From: Oscillospiraceae bacterium
GTDB lineage: Bacteria; Bacillota; Clostridia; Oscillospirales; Ruminococcaceae
Length of the DNA: 14,629 nucleotides
Assembly (NCBI GenBank): GCA_017440425.1
Contig: JAFSHJ010000090.1
Location: 1-14,629 of the forward strand
Direction of reading: 5' to 3'
Part shown: piece by piece, positions 1 through 9,200 of the stretch
How positions within the stretch are numbered: the first letter of the stretch is position 1
Layout: the number at the start of each line of letters is the position of its first letter
The notes under the pieces: generated by a model
Databases searched by the model: none
What the model was told of the DNA's origin: nothing
What the model saw: only the letters and a program-made list of their open reading frames with translations
Translations under genes and position numbers: made by a program

Positions 1-1183
1 CGATTTTATAGTAGGTATCGGGGAACGGCAGACCGATGCTGCCCTCTTTTGCCTTGTGCGTGGGGGTGAGACAGGAGGCGGTGACACACTCGGTTGTGCC
101 GTAACCCTCACGGATCTGCACGGAAGCGTTGTGGTCGCTGAGGAAGCGGTCGAATTTCTTTTTCAGTTCCACGGAGAGGGAGTCTCCGCCGGAGAAAACA
201 CCTTTCAGACAGGAGAGGTCTTTGCCGTCCATATCAGAGATGCGCAGAAGGGCTTCGTAGAGTGTGGGAACACCTGCAATAAAGTTGCAGCGGTATTTTG
301 TGATAAGCTTTGCGTAGCTTTTGGGGGTAAATCTGGGCACTAGAACGCAGCGTCCGCCGTTTGCCAGCATGGAATGAATGCAGACACCCAGTCCGAAGCC
401 GTGGAACAGCGGCATTGCTGCCAGCATTTTGTCGCCGGCTTTGAACATCCGGTTGGTTGCAACGATCTGTGCTGCCAGCGCATTGAAGTTGAAGTTTGTA
501 AGCAGAATGCCCTTTGTGGTGCCGGTGGTGCCGCCGGAATAGAGTATCGCTGCGGGGTCGTCGCCGGTGCGTTCCACCTTATAGTTCCAGAAGCAGCACT
601 TGCCCAGCTTCAAAAACTGTTTCCAGCGGATGACAGGTGCATCGTCGGGTATGCGCTCTATCTTGCGTCCCTCTGTCAGCATATATCCGGCTTTAATGGG
701 TGTGGAAAGGGCATCCTTGATGCTTGCCAGCACCACGTTCACCACTTTGGTGTTTTTGCGCACAGCCTCAAACTTGCTGTAAAACTGGTCGAGGGTTATC
801 ACCGTCAGGCTTTCCGATTCGTTGAGATAAAACTCGATCTCTTTTTCCGCAGAAAGAGGGTGTATCATATTTGCAATTCCGCCAACTAGGTTGATGGCGT
901 AAAACACGGCTATCGCTTGGGGACAGTTGGGCATCGCCACGGTAACTTTATCGCCTTCCCGCACGCCCAATGTCTTGAGTGATTTTGCGCAGTCTTCGAT
1001 TTGTTTGATGAGCGTTTTATAGGTCGTGGATCTGCCCATAAAATCAAATGCCACATTATCGGGATATTTGGCTGCGGTTTCCTTTACCGCATCAAAAAGT
1101 CCGCCACAAAAATATTCAAGGTGCATCGGCACTTCACCCATGCTTTTCTCCCACGGTGTTTTTGCGGTTACGGTCTCATTCAT
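1..1183 (-). CDS. AMP-dependent acyl-CoA synthetase (FadD-like), 3' end outside window
   Basis: The reading frame starts at ATG 1181-1183 and stays open for 394 codons to the left edge, so the C-terminal part is missing. It belongs to the ANL superfamily (acyl-CoA synthetases), which activate a carboxylic acid with ATP to an acyl-adenylate and then form the CoA thioester. Visible motifs are the nucleotide-binding loop YSGGTTGTTKG at residues 215-225, PLFHGFG near 258-264 and EGYGTTEC at 359-366. The N-terminal block with PNCPQAIAVFYA (residues 85-96) is typical of long/medium-chain FadD-like enzymes. The catalytic lysine and the hinge motifs would lie beyond the edge. The start is supported by an AGAGGA ribosome binding site about 7 nt upstream. 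It lies downstream of the MATE gene on the same strand but has its own promoter and is separated by a terminator. Family assignment is firm; the acyl substrate cannot be read from the sequence. Confidence 0.9.
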   Translation of the reverse strand, partial: MNETVTAKTPWEKSMGEVPMHLEYFCGGLFDAVKETAAKYPDNVAFDFMGRSTTYKTLIKQIEDCAKSLKTLGVREGDKVTVAMPNCPQAIAVFYAINLVGGIANMIHPLSAEKEIEFYLNESESLTVITLDQFYSKFEAVRKNTKVVNVVLASIKDALSTPIKAGYMLTEGRKIERIPDDAPVIRWKQFLKLGKCCFWNYKVERTGDDPAAILYSGGTTGTTKGILLTNFNFNALAAQIVATNRMFKAGDKMLAAMPLFHGFGLGVCIHSMLANGGRCVLVPRFTPKSYAKLITKYRCNFIAGVPTLYEALLRISDMDGKDLSCLKGVFSGGDSLSVELKKKFDRFLSDHNASVQIREGYGTTECVTASCLTPTHKAKEGSIGLPFPDTYYKI

Positions 1184-1218
1184 CGGCAGTTCCTCTTTTC
1201 TTGCGTACACATACTAAT

Positions 1219-1247
1219 ACTATACTCTAAAACCGCCGTTTACACAA
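1219..1247 (-). promoter_or_regulatory. Predicted sigma-70 type promoter of the acyl-CoA synthetase gene
   Basis: Read on the minus strand there is TTGTGT (1247-1242) and TATAGT (1224-1219), separated by exactly 17 bp. The -10 matches the consensus at five of six positions; the -35 matches only at TTG. The start codon follows about 35 nt downstream, leaving a short leader with the AGAGGA site. An A/T-rich stretch lies just upstream (about 1251-1272) and could serve as an UP element. Confidence 0.5.
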
Positions 1248-1292
1248 GTGGTTTTATTTTTTTTTACAATTAAGCCTGCATATATCAGCTGA

Positions 1293-1408
1293 GGTGCCCG
1301 CTTTCCCCCAAATCCCCGCGGGAGCCGTCAGCGCAGCTGACGAAGGCTACGCCTTAAGCCTCGCAGAGCGAGGCTGCTCCCGCGGGGGTTAGAGGGGAAG
1401 CGGGCACC
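1293..1408. repeat. 116-bp cloverleaf-forming palindromic element (REP/MITE-like)
   Basis: Two 33-nt arms, 1293-1325 and 1376-1408, are inverted copies of each other with two clear mismatches and two G-T wobbles. The outermost 11 bp (starting GGTGCCCGC) and innermost 12 bp (ending CCCGCGGGAGC) pair perfectly. Between the arms are three perfect hairpins packed end to end: 1326-1342 (7 bp stem, 3-nt loop), 1343-1355 (5 bp, 3-nt loop) and 1357-1375 (8 bp, 3-nt loop), with a single unpaired A at 1356. The whole can fold as a four-way junction with almost no unpaired base. No protein is encoded. It is much more GC-rich than its flanks and lies between the MATE terminator and the acyl-CoA synthetase promoter. 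No target-site duplication is obvious at its ends. It resembles dispersed intergenic palindromic elements; copy number elsewhere cannot be judged here. Confidence 0.75.
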
Positions 1409-1445
1409 GACGGGGTACAGACTAAGCCATATAAAACCGAGAAAC

Positions 1446-1481
1446 AAAAAAGCCACGGCAGAATACGAGCCTGTCGTGACT
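1446..1481 (-). terminator. Rho-independent terminator of the MATE gene
   Basis: On the minus strand an 11-bp stem (1481-1471 with 1461-1451; one G-U wobble and one A-C mismatch) encloses a 9-nt loop and is followed at once by a run of T (1450-1446). It starts 27 nt after the MATE stop codon, the usual place for an intrinsic terminator. Confidence 0.82.
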
Positions 1482-1507
1482 TTCAAGTGAGCAATATTGA
1501 TTTGGTG

Positions 1508-2962
1508 TCAGACCACCTTGTGAGCGTACCACTTTTTGCCTCTTGAGCGGAAGAAGAAAATGATACCTCTCACCGACCATTCGATGTACATGGCTATCCA
1601 TATGCCGTTTGCGCCGCCATCAAGGACGAGGCCGAAGAGATAGCCCAGCACCACTCGGACGATCCACATGGTGGAGAGAGCGGTGACGGATGTGAAGGTG
1701 GCATCGCCGCCGGCACGCAAACCGGAGGGAACGATGAAGCCCATAGGCCAGATGATGGGATGTGCAATGCAGTAGCAGATGAGCATGAGCCGTGTAAGAT
1801 CGATGGCGTCGGGCATGGGGTTGTAGGCCATGATCATGATGTCCATAAAGGGATAGAGTGCAAGCTCAACGATCGCCGCGAGAATGGATGAGGTGAAAAC
1901 GAACTTGTAGATGTATTTCCGTGCAATTTCAAACTTGCCGGCACCCACGCACTGTCCGCAGACAATGATAACGAGGTTGGCAAAGGTGTTACCGATGATG
2001 AGATAGAAAGCGGTGATGGAGTTGCTGATCGCATTTGCGTTGATGGCAATGGAACCCATCTGCACATAGAAGACCTGGCAGATAAGTCTGCCGCCGTTGA
2101 AGAAGAGGTTTTCGGATGCAGAGGGGATACCGATCATCATAAGGCTCTTCTGCATGGGGAAATCTATCTTCAGCAAACCCTTGAGAGTCAGGTTTATCTC
2201 GGGGCGGAATTTTATCAGATAGAACAGCGATGCAACGGTGCCGATGAGTCTTGCAGCGAGAAGGGAGATGATAAGACCGAGGATACCCATGTCAAAGATA
2301 AGTATCAGCACAACGTTGAAAAGAATGTTGAGCATGGATACGCCTGCGGAGAACAGCATGGAGATCTTGGGGTTGCCCATTCCGCGCAGAGCGTTGGAAA
2401 CGGTCTGGGATATTGCGTAGAAGGGAAGGGAGACGGATATGCCGCGGAGATAAAATACCGAAAGCTCCAGCAAATTTTCCTCCGCACCGCCGAACATCAT
2501 GTTTATCAGCGGTTCCGCAAAGATGAACATAAGCAAAGCAATAACTGTGGCAATAAGCGTGGAGGAGGTTATTGCCTGACAGGTTGCAACACCGGCCTTG
2601 TCTCTGTCGCCCATGCCCATGCACTGTGCAACCACAACGGTGCAGCCCAGCGCAATGCCGATGATAAGCTGAAGGGGCAGCGCATTGATGGAATCCACCA
2701 TGCTGACAGCGGAAACCGCATCGCTTCCTACGCCGCCGACAACTGCGGTGTTTGCAACGGTGCTGAGTGCAATCATCACCTGGTCTGCAAACAGCGGAAC
2801 GAACAGCGTCCAGATGGTGCTGAAGGACATTACCTCGCTGGAGAATATCTTATCCAGCCATTTGTGGATGGGATGTGTGAATTTTCGAAAATAGTGTACC
2901 GTGTAGACGTAGATGTGGCGTGCACGCCGACGAAATTCCGTGCGGAAGTGTTGTTTATCCAC
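1508..2962 (-). CDS. MATE family multidrug/cation antiporter
   Basis: The product has 484 residues when started at GTG 2960-2962. It is a MATE-type (MatE, NorM/DinF-like) inner-membrane antiporter, a family that exports drugs, toxic metabolites or flavonoid-like compounds in exchange for Na+ or H+. The evidence is about twelve hydrophobic segments in two similar halves, and the characteristic first helix region with VPLFADQVMIALSTV followed by NTAVVGGVGSDAVSAVS. The GTG start is chosen because a perfect GGAGGAG (2974-2968) lies 5 nt upstream. An in-frame ATG at 3037 would add 25 residues but has no ribosome binding site and falls inside the promoter-proximal inverted repeat. A basic N-terminal extension of about 45 residues (rich in R, H, K) precedes the first helix and is longer than usual. 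The gene is monocistronic: own promoter region, terminator right after. Family is confident; substrate is unknown. Confidence 0.92.
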   Translation of the reverse strand: MDKQHFRTEFRRRARHIYVYTVHYFRKFTHPIHKWLDKIFSSEVMSFSTIWTLFVPLFADQVMIALSTVANTAVVGGVGSDAVSAVSMVDSINALPLQLIIGIALGCTVVVAQCMGMGDRDKAGVATCQAITSSTLIATVIALLMFIFAEPLINMMFGGAEENLLELSVFYLRGISVSLPFYAISQTVSNALRGMGNPKISMLFSAGVSMLNILFNVVLILIFDMGILGLIISLLAARLIGTVASLFYLIKFRPEINLTLKGLLKIDFPMQKSLMMIGIPSASENLFFNGGRLICQVFYVQMGSIAINANAISNSITAFYLIIGNTFANLVIIVCGQCVGAGKFEIARKYIYKFVFTSSILAAIVELALYPFMDIMIMAYNPMPDAIDLTRLMLICYCIAHPIIWPMGFIVPSGLRAGGDATFTSVTALSTMWIVRVVLGYLFGLVLDGGANGIWIAMYIEWSVRGIIFFFRSRGKKWYAHKVV

Positions 2963-3021
2963 TTTTTCTCCTCCGTTAAAAATTACATTTATCTTTCCGC
3001 TGATCAATAATAGCTGTTTCA

Positions 3022-3040
3022 AGGATGAACATTTCATCCT
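3022..3040. promoter_or_regulatory. Perfect 8-3-8 inverted repeat, candidate operator of the MATE gene
   Basis: AGGATGAA and TTCATCCT form a perfect inverted repeat around a 3-nt centre. It begins 1 bp downstream of the MATE -10 candidates, so it would cover the transcription start and early leader. This placement and the spacing suit a dimeric repressor such as the MarR or TetR types that commonly control efflux pumps; no such regulator gene is in the window. It could instead form a short hairpin at the mRNA 5' end. The pattern is seen directly; the role is inferred. Confidence 0.5.
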
Positions 3041-3053
3041 ATTATAAATTATA
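3041..3053 (-). promoter_or_regulatory. Tandem -10 boxes of the MATE promoter
   Basis: On the minus strand TATAAT occurs twice in close succession, at 3053-3048 and 3046-3041, upstream of the GTG start at 2962. No good -35 hexamer is visible at 16-18 bp from either; the best is a weak TTTATT 17 bp upstream of the first. The region is A/T-rich and oriented divergently from the large glucan synthase gene. Confidence 0.45.
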
Positions 3054-3286
3054 CCACCTTTTTTGGGAAAAATAAAGTAAGTTTGGTTTGCATTCGGTTC
3101 TTTTTACATTTTTTTTGCTTTTCATTTATCTTTCATCTTTTTTGCAGACAAAGGGGAGATAATATATCAAATTGTCCAAAATCCCCGGGGAACTTTGTAA
3201 GGAGCGCCTTTTTAGCATGGGGTTGTATTTTTCGCAGGTTAAGGGCAAAAATAATTTTACCAAATCATTGGGGAGGTTCTGATGTT
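3054..3286. other. Divergent intergenic leader upstream of the glucan synthase gene
   Basis: This A/T-rich stretch separates the MATE promoter from the glucan synthase start. On the plus strand about 3099-3146 is nearly all pyrimidine, with several runs of six to eight T. A 10-bp palindrome centred on CCCCGGGG sits at 3182-3191. I found no convincing plus-strand promoter, no riboswitch-like structure and no terminator. The frame is open from an ATG at 3083 into the large gene, but the translated residues look like T-rich non-coding sequence rather than a real N-terminus. A GGGGAGG ribosome binding site lies at 3270-3276. Confidence 0.5.
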
Positions 3287-6200
3287 TTGAATATAACAGA
3301 GCTCATCAACGAAAAAACGGCGGCTGCATTTGCCGAAAACTGTCAGCGCACCCAGAAAAGTCCCGCTTTGCTTGCACGCAGCCTGTCAAAAAAACTGCGT
3401 AAACTCCGCAGGCTCTGCGAAGGATCGTCGGATACCGAAAAAAACGTCTCCGAAACGTGGCTGAGTGAGAATTATTATCTCCTTGAAAGAGAGGGCAAAG
3501 GGGTCTTACGGGAGCTGAAAGCGGCAAAAAAAGATAAAGTCTGCCCCGTAAAGGTGCTGTTTGGGAATTCTCTCCCCATGCTTAACCGAATATTTGAGGC
3601 TGTCTACGGCAGGGGAATGCATATCCCCGTGACAGAGGAGAGCCTGACGAATGTTTTGGCGGCTGCCGCAAAAGAGATGGAGCTCAACTATTCCGAGGAG
3701 CGGTTTGCACCGCTTGCCCTGCGCATCTGTCTGATAAACCGAGCCGCAGATTTTTTGTTTGATTGCAGCGGCGGCGAAGACGACCTGATGTTCGTGTCAA
3801 AAGCGCTGCACGGCATATACATCGTGGATTTTGCGGAAGTGTTTGCCAAAGTCAGCAGAACAGAGCAGCTTTTGCTCTCCGATCCGTCGGACGTTTACCG
3901 AATAATGGACGAGGACAGCCGCAGTTATTATCGCCGAAGCCTTGCCGAATTGGCGGCAAAAGAGGGAAAGACCGAGACCGAAACTGCGGAAAAGCTGCTT
4001 CGCCTTGCAAAAGAGGGCAAAACCGATACCGAAAGGCACATCGGTTATTGGCTGCTGCGCAAAAAATGCTCGTCGGGACTGCGTGGGCGGTTGGCTTTGG
4101 CGCTGCCGCCTGCCGCTGCCGCAGCGGCAGCGGTGTGGATAGGCCTGGTGCTGTCTCCGTTGGCGGGCGCGGCGGTGTTTCTGCCAATTTGGGAGACGGT
4201 GCGGCAGCTGTGCGAATGGCTGTTTATGAGGAGAGTTGCACCGTCGGTGCTGCCGAGGATAGCTTTGAAAAGAGCGGGCTGCAGCAACTGCTCCACAGTT
4301 GTTGCGGTGTCCACCCTTATGCCAAAGGTGCAGGATGCTCCCCGTGTGGCGGCGCATCTAAAAAAGCTGCGCCTCGCCAACGAGGTCCCGGGGCTGCATT
4401 TCTGTCTGCTGGCGGATTTTAAGGAGAGCAATGCGCCAAAGCAGCCGGATGACGGTGCAAGGCTGGGCGCTTTAAAAAAAGAGGTGGCTGAACTTAACCG
4501 GGAGTTCGGCGGCGGCTTCTCCCTTTTTGTGAGGGAGCGTGAATATTGCCGCACTCAGGGGAAATTTTGCGGCAGAGAACGCAAACGCGGCGCCATAACC
4601 GACCTTGTCAGCTGCATCGGAGGAGATATGCCGGTCAACTGCAGCGTTTTTCCCCACGACGGAGAACTCAAGGGAAAACAAAAGCTGATAGTGCTGGATG
4701 CAGACACGGAGCTGTTGTTCGATACTGCCGAAAAGCTCATTGGTGCGGCGGTTCATCCGCTGAATATGCCGATACTCGACACGGAGCAAAAACGAGTGAC
4801 GTCGGGATACGGCATAATCGTCCCAAAGCTGACGGTGAGCCTGCAGAGCGCAGGCAGCAGCCTTTTTGCGCAGATAATGGCAGGCTGCGGAGGGGTGACA
4901 CCCTACGATGTCCGTACCAACGATATCTATCAGGATCTGTTTGGGGCGTCGCTGTTTTCGGGCAAGGGTATCATTGATGTGGCGGCGTTTGCCTGCGTGA
5001 TGCAGGGAAGGCTGCCCAAAGAGAGGGTGCTCAGCCACGATGTGGCAGAGGGAGAATATCTTCGCACGGCGCTGCTCTCGGATGCGGAGCTGACCGAAAG
5101 CTTCCCTGCCGACCCCCTTTCGTGGCACTCACGGCTGCACCGCTGGGTGCGTGGAGATTGGCAGAATCTGTTTCTGCTCTTCCGCAGAGAGCTCTCTGCC
5201 CTCAGCAGATACAAGCTGTTTGATAATCTGCGCCGCTCGCTGGTGCCGGTGTCCTGCTTTTTCAGCGCCGTGGTGTCGGCTTTTCTGCTTTTTGCGGATA
5301 AAGAGGATGCGTCCCTTGCAGCGGCTGCTGCGGTGGTTCTGCCAACGGCGGCTGTGCCGCTTGCAAGAATGTTTATTGCGTTTTTCCACAGCTGCGCCTC
5401 CCCTTTTCCCCGCAAATATTTTTCCCACATAATCCCAACCTCCGCCGAGACCCTTTGCCGCATCCTTCTCACGGTGATCTTTCTGCCCTATACGGCTATC
5501 ATCACGCTGGATGCGGTGTTCCGTGCCCTTTGGCGCAGCCTGGTGAGCAAAAAAAGGCTGCTGCAATGGGTCACCGCCGCAGAAAGCACGGGAGAAGGCG
5601 GCGGTTTTGCTGCGGTAAAAAGATATTTTCTGCCCACCCTTTTCGGGGTGCTGCTGCTTTTGGTGCCGTCGCTGCCCCTTAAAATTTACGGAGCGCTTTT
5701 TGCCGCAATAATTCCTGCGGCAGGTATAGTGTCACGGCGCCGCCCCGAGCAGACCCTCTCCCTCACGGCGGAGGAGAGGGAATATATAGGCGACCACGCA
5801 GCAAGGATATGGAGCTTTTTCGAGGAATATGCCGCCGTGGGTGATAACTGGCTGCCGCCGGATAACGTTCAGCAGGCGCCGGTCTATGCCGTTGCCCACC
5901 GCACCTCCCCCACAAACATCGGTCTTTGTCTGCTCTCTGCCCTTGCGGCAAGGGATTTGGACCTAATCGACAGCAGGCAGCTGGCAAAACGGCTGCAAAA
6001 CACCCTTGATACCGTTGAAAAGCTGGAGAAATGGCGTGGCAATCTCTATAATTGGTACGATACCGTTACGCTGGAGGTGCTCAAGCCTGCCTACCTCTCG
6101 GCGGTGGACAGCGGAAACCTGCTCTGCTGCCTTGTGGCGCTAAAGGAGGGGCTGAAGGAATATTCCGACAAAGAAAAACAGCTCTGCGGACTTATCTCCC

Positions 6201-9200
6201 GCATTGAAAAGCTGATAGAGGATACCGATATCGGCGCATTCTATAACGAAAAACGGCACCTCTTCTCCATCGGATACGATCCCGAAGAGGGCAGCTTCTC
6301 CCAATCCTTTTACGATTTTCTTATGAGCGAAGCACGCATGACAAGCTATTTTGCGGTGGCTGCCCGCAGGGTGGAAAAGCGGCATTGGGCGGCGCTTTCC
6401 CGTGCAATGTCCCGTCTTGGAAGATACGCAGGTCCCATGTCGTGGACAGGCACCATGTTCGAATACTATATGCCCTCCCTGCTGCTGCCCAACGTGGAAG
6501 GCTCGCTGCTTTCGGAGGGACTGAAATACAGCTATTACTGCCAGCGCAGGCGGCTGAAGGGCAAAAACCCCTGGGGAATAAGCGAAAGTGCCTTCTATTC
6601 CTTCGACCGCAGCCTGTGCTATCAGTATAAAGCGCACGGCGTGCAGAGGCTGGGAGTGAAGCGTGGGCTGGATTCGGAGCTGGTCATCTCCCCCTATTCC
6701 TCCTTTTTGACTCTGCCATTTTACCCCTATGCAAGCATTAAAAACCTGCGCCGGCTTGAAAAGCTGGGAATGTGCTCCGACCACGGCTTTTTTGAGGCGC
6801 TGGATCTCACCGAGGGGCGCAGCGGCATCTGCAGGAGCTATATGTCCCACCATCTGGGGATGAGTATGGTGGCCTGCGCAAATGCGCTGTTCGGCGGAGT
6901 GATGTGCCGCCGTTTCATCTCCGACCCAAGGATGAACAGCGCCCGTGAGCTGCTGGAAGAGCGCCCCGACCGTGACACGGCTGTGCTGGAGGAGATAAGA
7001 CAAAAATATATTAACGAGGCTGCGGGCAAAAACAGAAATTGGCCTGCAGGAAAAGGAAATGCAAAGATGAATCCGGAAACCATTGCAGGGTCGGTGGACC
7101 CAAACTATCCCAACGTTACCGTGCTCTCCAACGGGGAGCTGTGCGATATCCTCAGCGACAGCGGAGAAAACCGGCTTATGCTGGCCCAGGCGGACGTCAC
7201 CCGCCGCACCGTGGACAGTCTGCGCTCTCCGCAGGGCATCTATGTTTTTGCCGCCTGCGGCGAGCAGGTGTTTTCGCTGACAGAGGCACCTTTTTACGAT
7301 GAAAACATCAAATACGGCGCAGAGATAGGCAGAGAGCACATCAAATATTCAAGCAGCAGCGGCGAGCTTGCCTGCTCCGTTGAGGTCTGCATCCACGAGG
7401 CGCTGCCCATTGAGCAAAGGGTGATATCGGTGAAGAACATCTCCGATAAAAAGCGCAGCGTGGAGCTGCTTGTATATTTTGAGCCGGTGCTGCAGCCCTT
7501 CTGCGACTATGCGGCGCACCCCGCATTTTCAAAGCTGTTCGTCACGGCAGAGCGGGATGCGGCCGCCGCCTGCGTGGTGTTTTCCCGAAAGGCACGGGAG
7601 GGCAAACGGGCAATATCCGTGGCGGCAGGCTTTGATGATGACGGCGATTTTGAGTTTGAGACCCGCCGCGAAAAGCTTTTCTTTGCCCCAAAAGGCTTTG
7701 AGGCTCTCAAAAGCTTTGTCACCACCGATTTCCGAGGCGGCAAAGGCATTCCCGATTGCTGCTTTGCGGCAAAGCTGAAGCTCTGCCTTGCACCGGGACA
7801 GCGCATCACACGCACGCTGTTCATCTCCGCAGGCAGCAATCGGGCGGAATGCACGGCAAACATTGTGCGGGCTCGGCTCAGCGGCATAAAACTTGGCAAA
7901 AATGCGGCGCAGTCCCCCGTTTTCAACTCAACTGCGGAGGGCAGGATAGCTTTTTCGCTACTGCCGGAGCTGATCTATCCCATGCCGTCGCCCAAAACCG
8001 CCGAGCTTGCCGAAAAAAACACCCTCGGCACAGAGAGCTTGTGGGCGCTCTCCATTTCGGGAGATCACCCCATCCTGCTCTACAGCGTCTCCGGCACGAG
8101 GGAGGAGGCGATGGAGGGTTTCTTCATCCGCCTGCGGATGGTGAAGCTGTTGAGAGAGTGCCGCATAGAGTTTGACACCGTGGTGCTTTTCAGCGGTGAA
8201 GCGCTGCCGAATTTTTTGGAGGAGGCCGGGGCTGCCGCCGCAAAGATGGGCTGCGGAGAGCTGTTTGGGATAAATTGCGGTGTGCATTGCATAAATTCCG
8301 ACAGTTTGAGTGAGAATGTGCTGCGCCTGCTGAAGCTGACAGCATCCTGCAGCATCTCCGATAACGTATATAAAGAGCCGAAGGCAAGAGGTTTCAGGCA
8401 TCCGAAGCATCTGCTGCCAATAACGGCGGCAGATATAGAAAAGCTGACACCGAAGCACCGCACCTACGGCGGAATTTTCACCGCAAAACGGTTTTATTCC
8501 ACCCGCTGCACCCCTTTGCCCTATTGCCATGTCCTGGCATCCCCCACCTTCGGCACCCTTGTCTCGGATGGTTCTCCCGGCTTTTCTTGGGCGGTCAACT
8601 CAAGGGAGAACAAGCTATCCCCATGGAGCAACGACTTTGCGGCAGATAACGGAGGCGAGCTGCTGGTGCTGAAAGACAGCGGCGGAAAGCTGTACTCCCT
8701 TACAAAGGGTGCGCTGTTTTCCTGCTCTGCGGAAAATGCCCGCTGGGAGGGACACATCGACCGCCTCAAGCTGGTGACGGAGATATCTCTGCCGCCAAAA
8801 GGTGCAAAAACTGCCAAGGTCATAGATGTGACCCTCTCCAACACCTCGGAAAAGGAGGTGGAGTTTTCCCTTGCCTATTATTTCGAGCCTCTGCTCTCCG
8901 CAGGTAGCTCCGATTACCGCATGAAGAGCGCACCCTGCCTTAAAACAAGCTTCACAAAGGGTGTGCTGACGGTGGAAAATCCCATGAACACCCTTGTCCG
9001 CGGCACGGCGGCGCTGAGCTGTTCCCTGCAAAGCTGCCGTCCCGTTTGGGACAGAGCCGCCTTCCTTGCGGGAGAATGGGACAGCGCCGAAAGAGGCAGC
9101 GAGCTCTGTGCCGCCCTTGCGGTTACCAAAACTCTGCCGCCAAAAAAGGAGCTGCACATCCGTTTTGCCCTCTCGTTTGCGGCAAAAAGCTCTGCCGCAA

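Noticed and set aside
374..889. Plus-strand open frame of 171 codons
   Set aside because: It is antisense to the acyl-CoA synthetase, whose minus-strand frame carries clear family motifs; the plus-strand translation resembles no family.
2963..3037. ATG at 3037 as the start of the MATE gene
   Set aside because: It lies inside the inverted repeat next to the -10 boxes, has no ribosome binding site, and the GTG at 2962 has a perfect GGAGGAG 5 nt upstream.
3182..3191. 10-bp palindrome TCCCCGGGGA upstream of the glucan synthase gene
   Set aside because: Too short and not positioned against any recognisable promoter element to call it an operator.
3083..3286. In-frame N-terminal extension of the glucan synthase from ATG 3083, looking like a hydrophobic signal segment
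   Set aside because: The Phe/Leu-rich start comes from the T-rich intergenic tract, there is no ribosome binding site before 3083, and a GGGGAGG site lies just before 3287.
3957..4036. Short near-repeat AKEGKTETE / AKEGKTDTE in the glucan synthase N-terminal part
   Set aside because: Only about nine residues each, in a helical region where the family is naturally repetitive; not enough for a real duplication.
6140..7339. Long minus-strand open frame (399 codons) inside the glucan synthase gene
   Set aside because: It overlaps the conserved GH189-like and first GH94-type regions in the other strand; its Cys/His/Gln-rich translation looks like a mirror of GC-rich coding sequence, without a ribosome binding site or domain.
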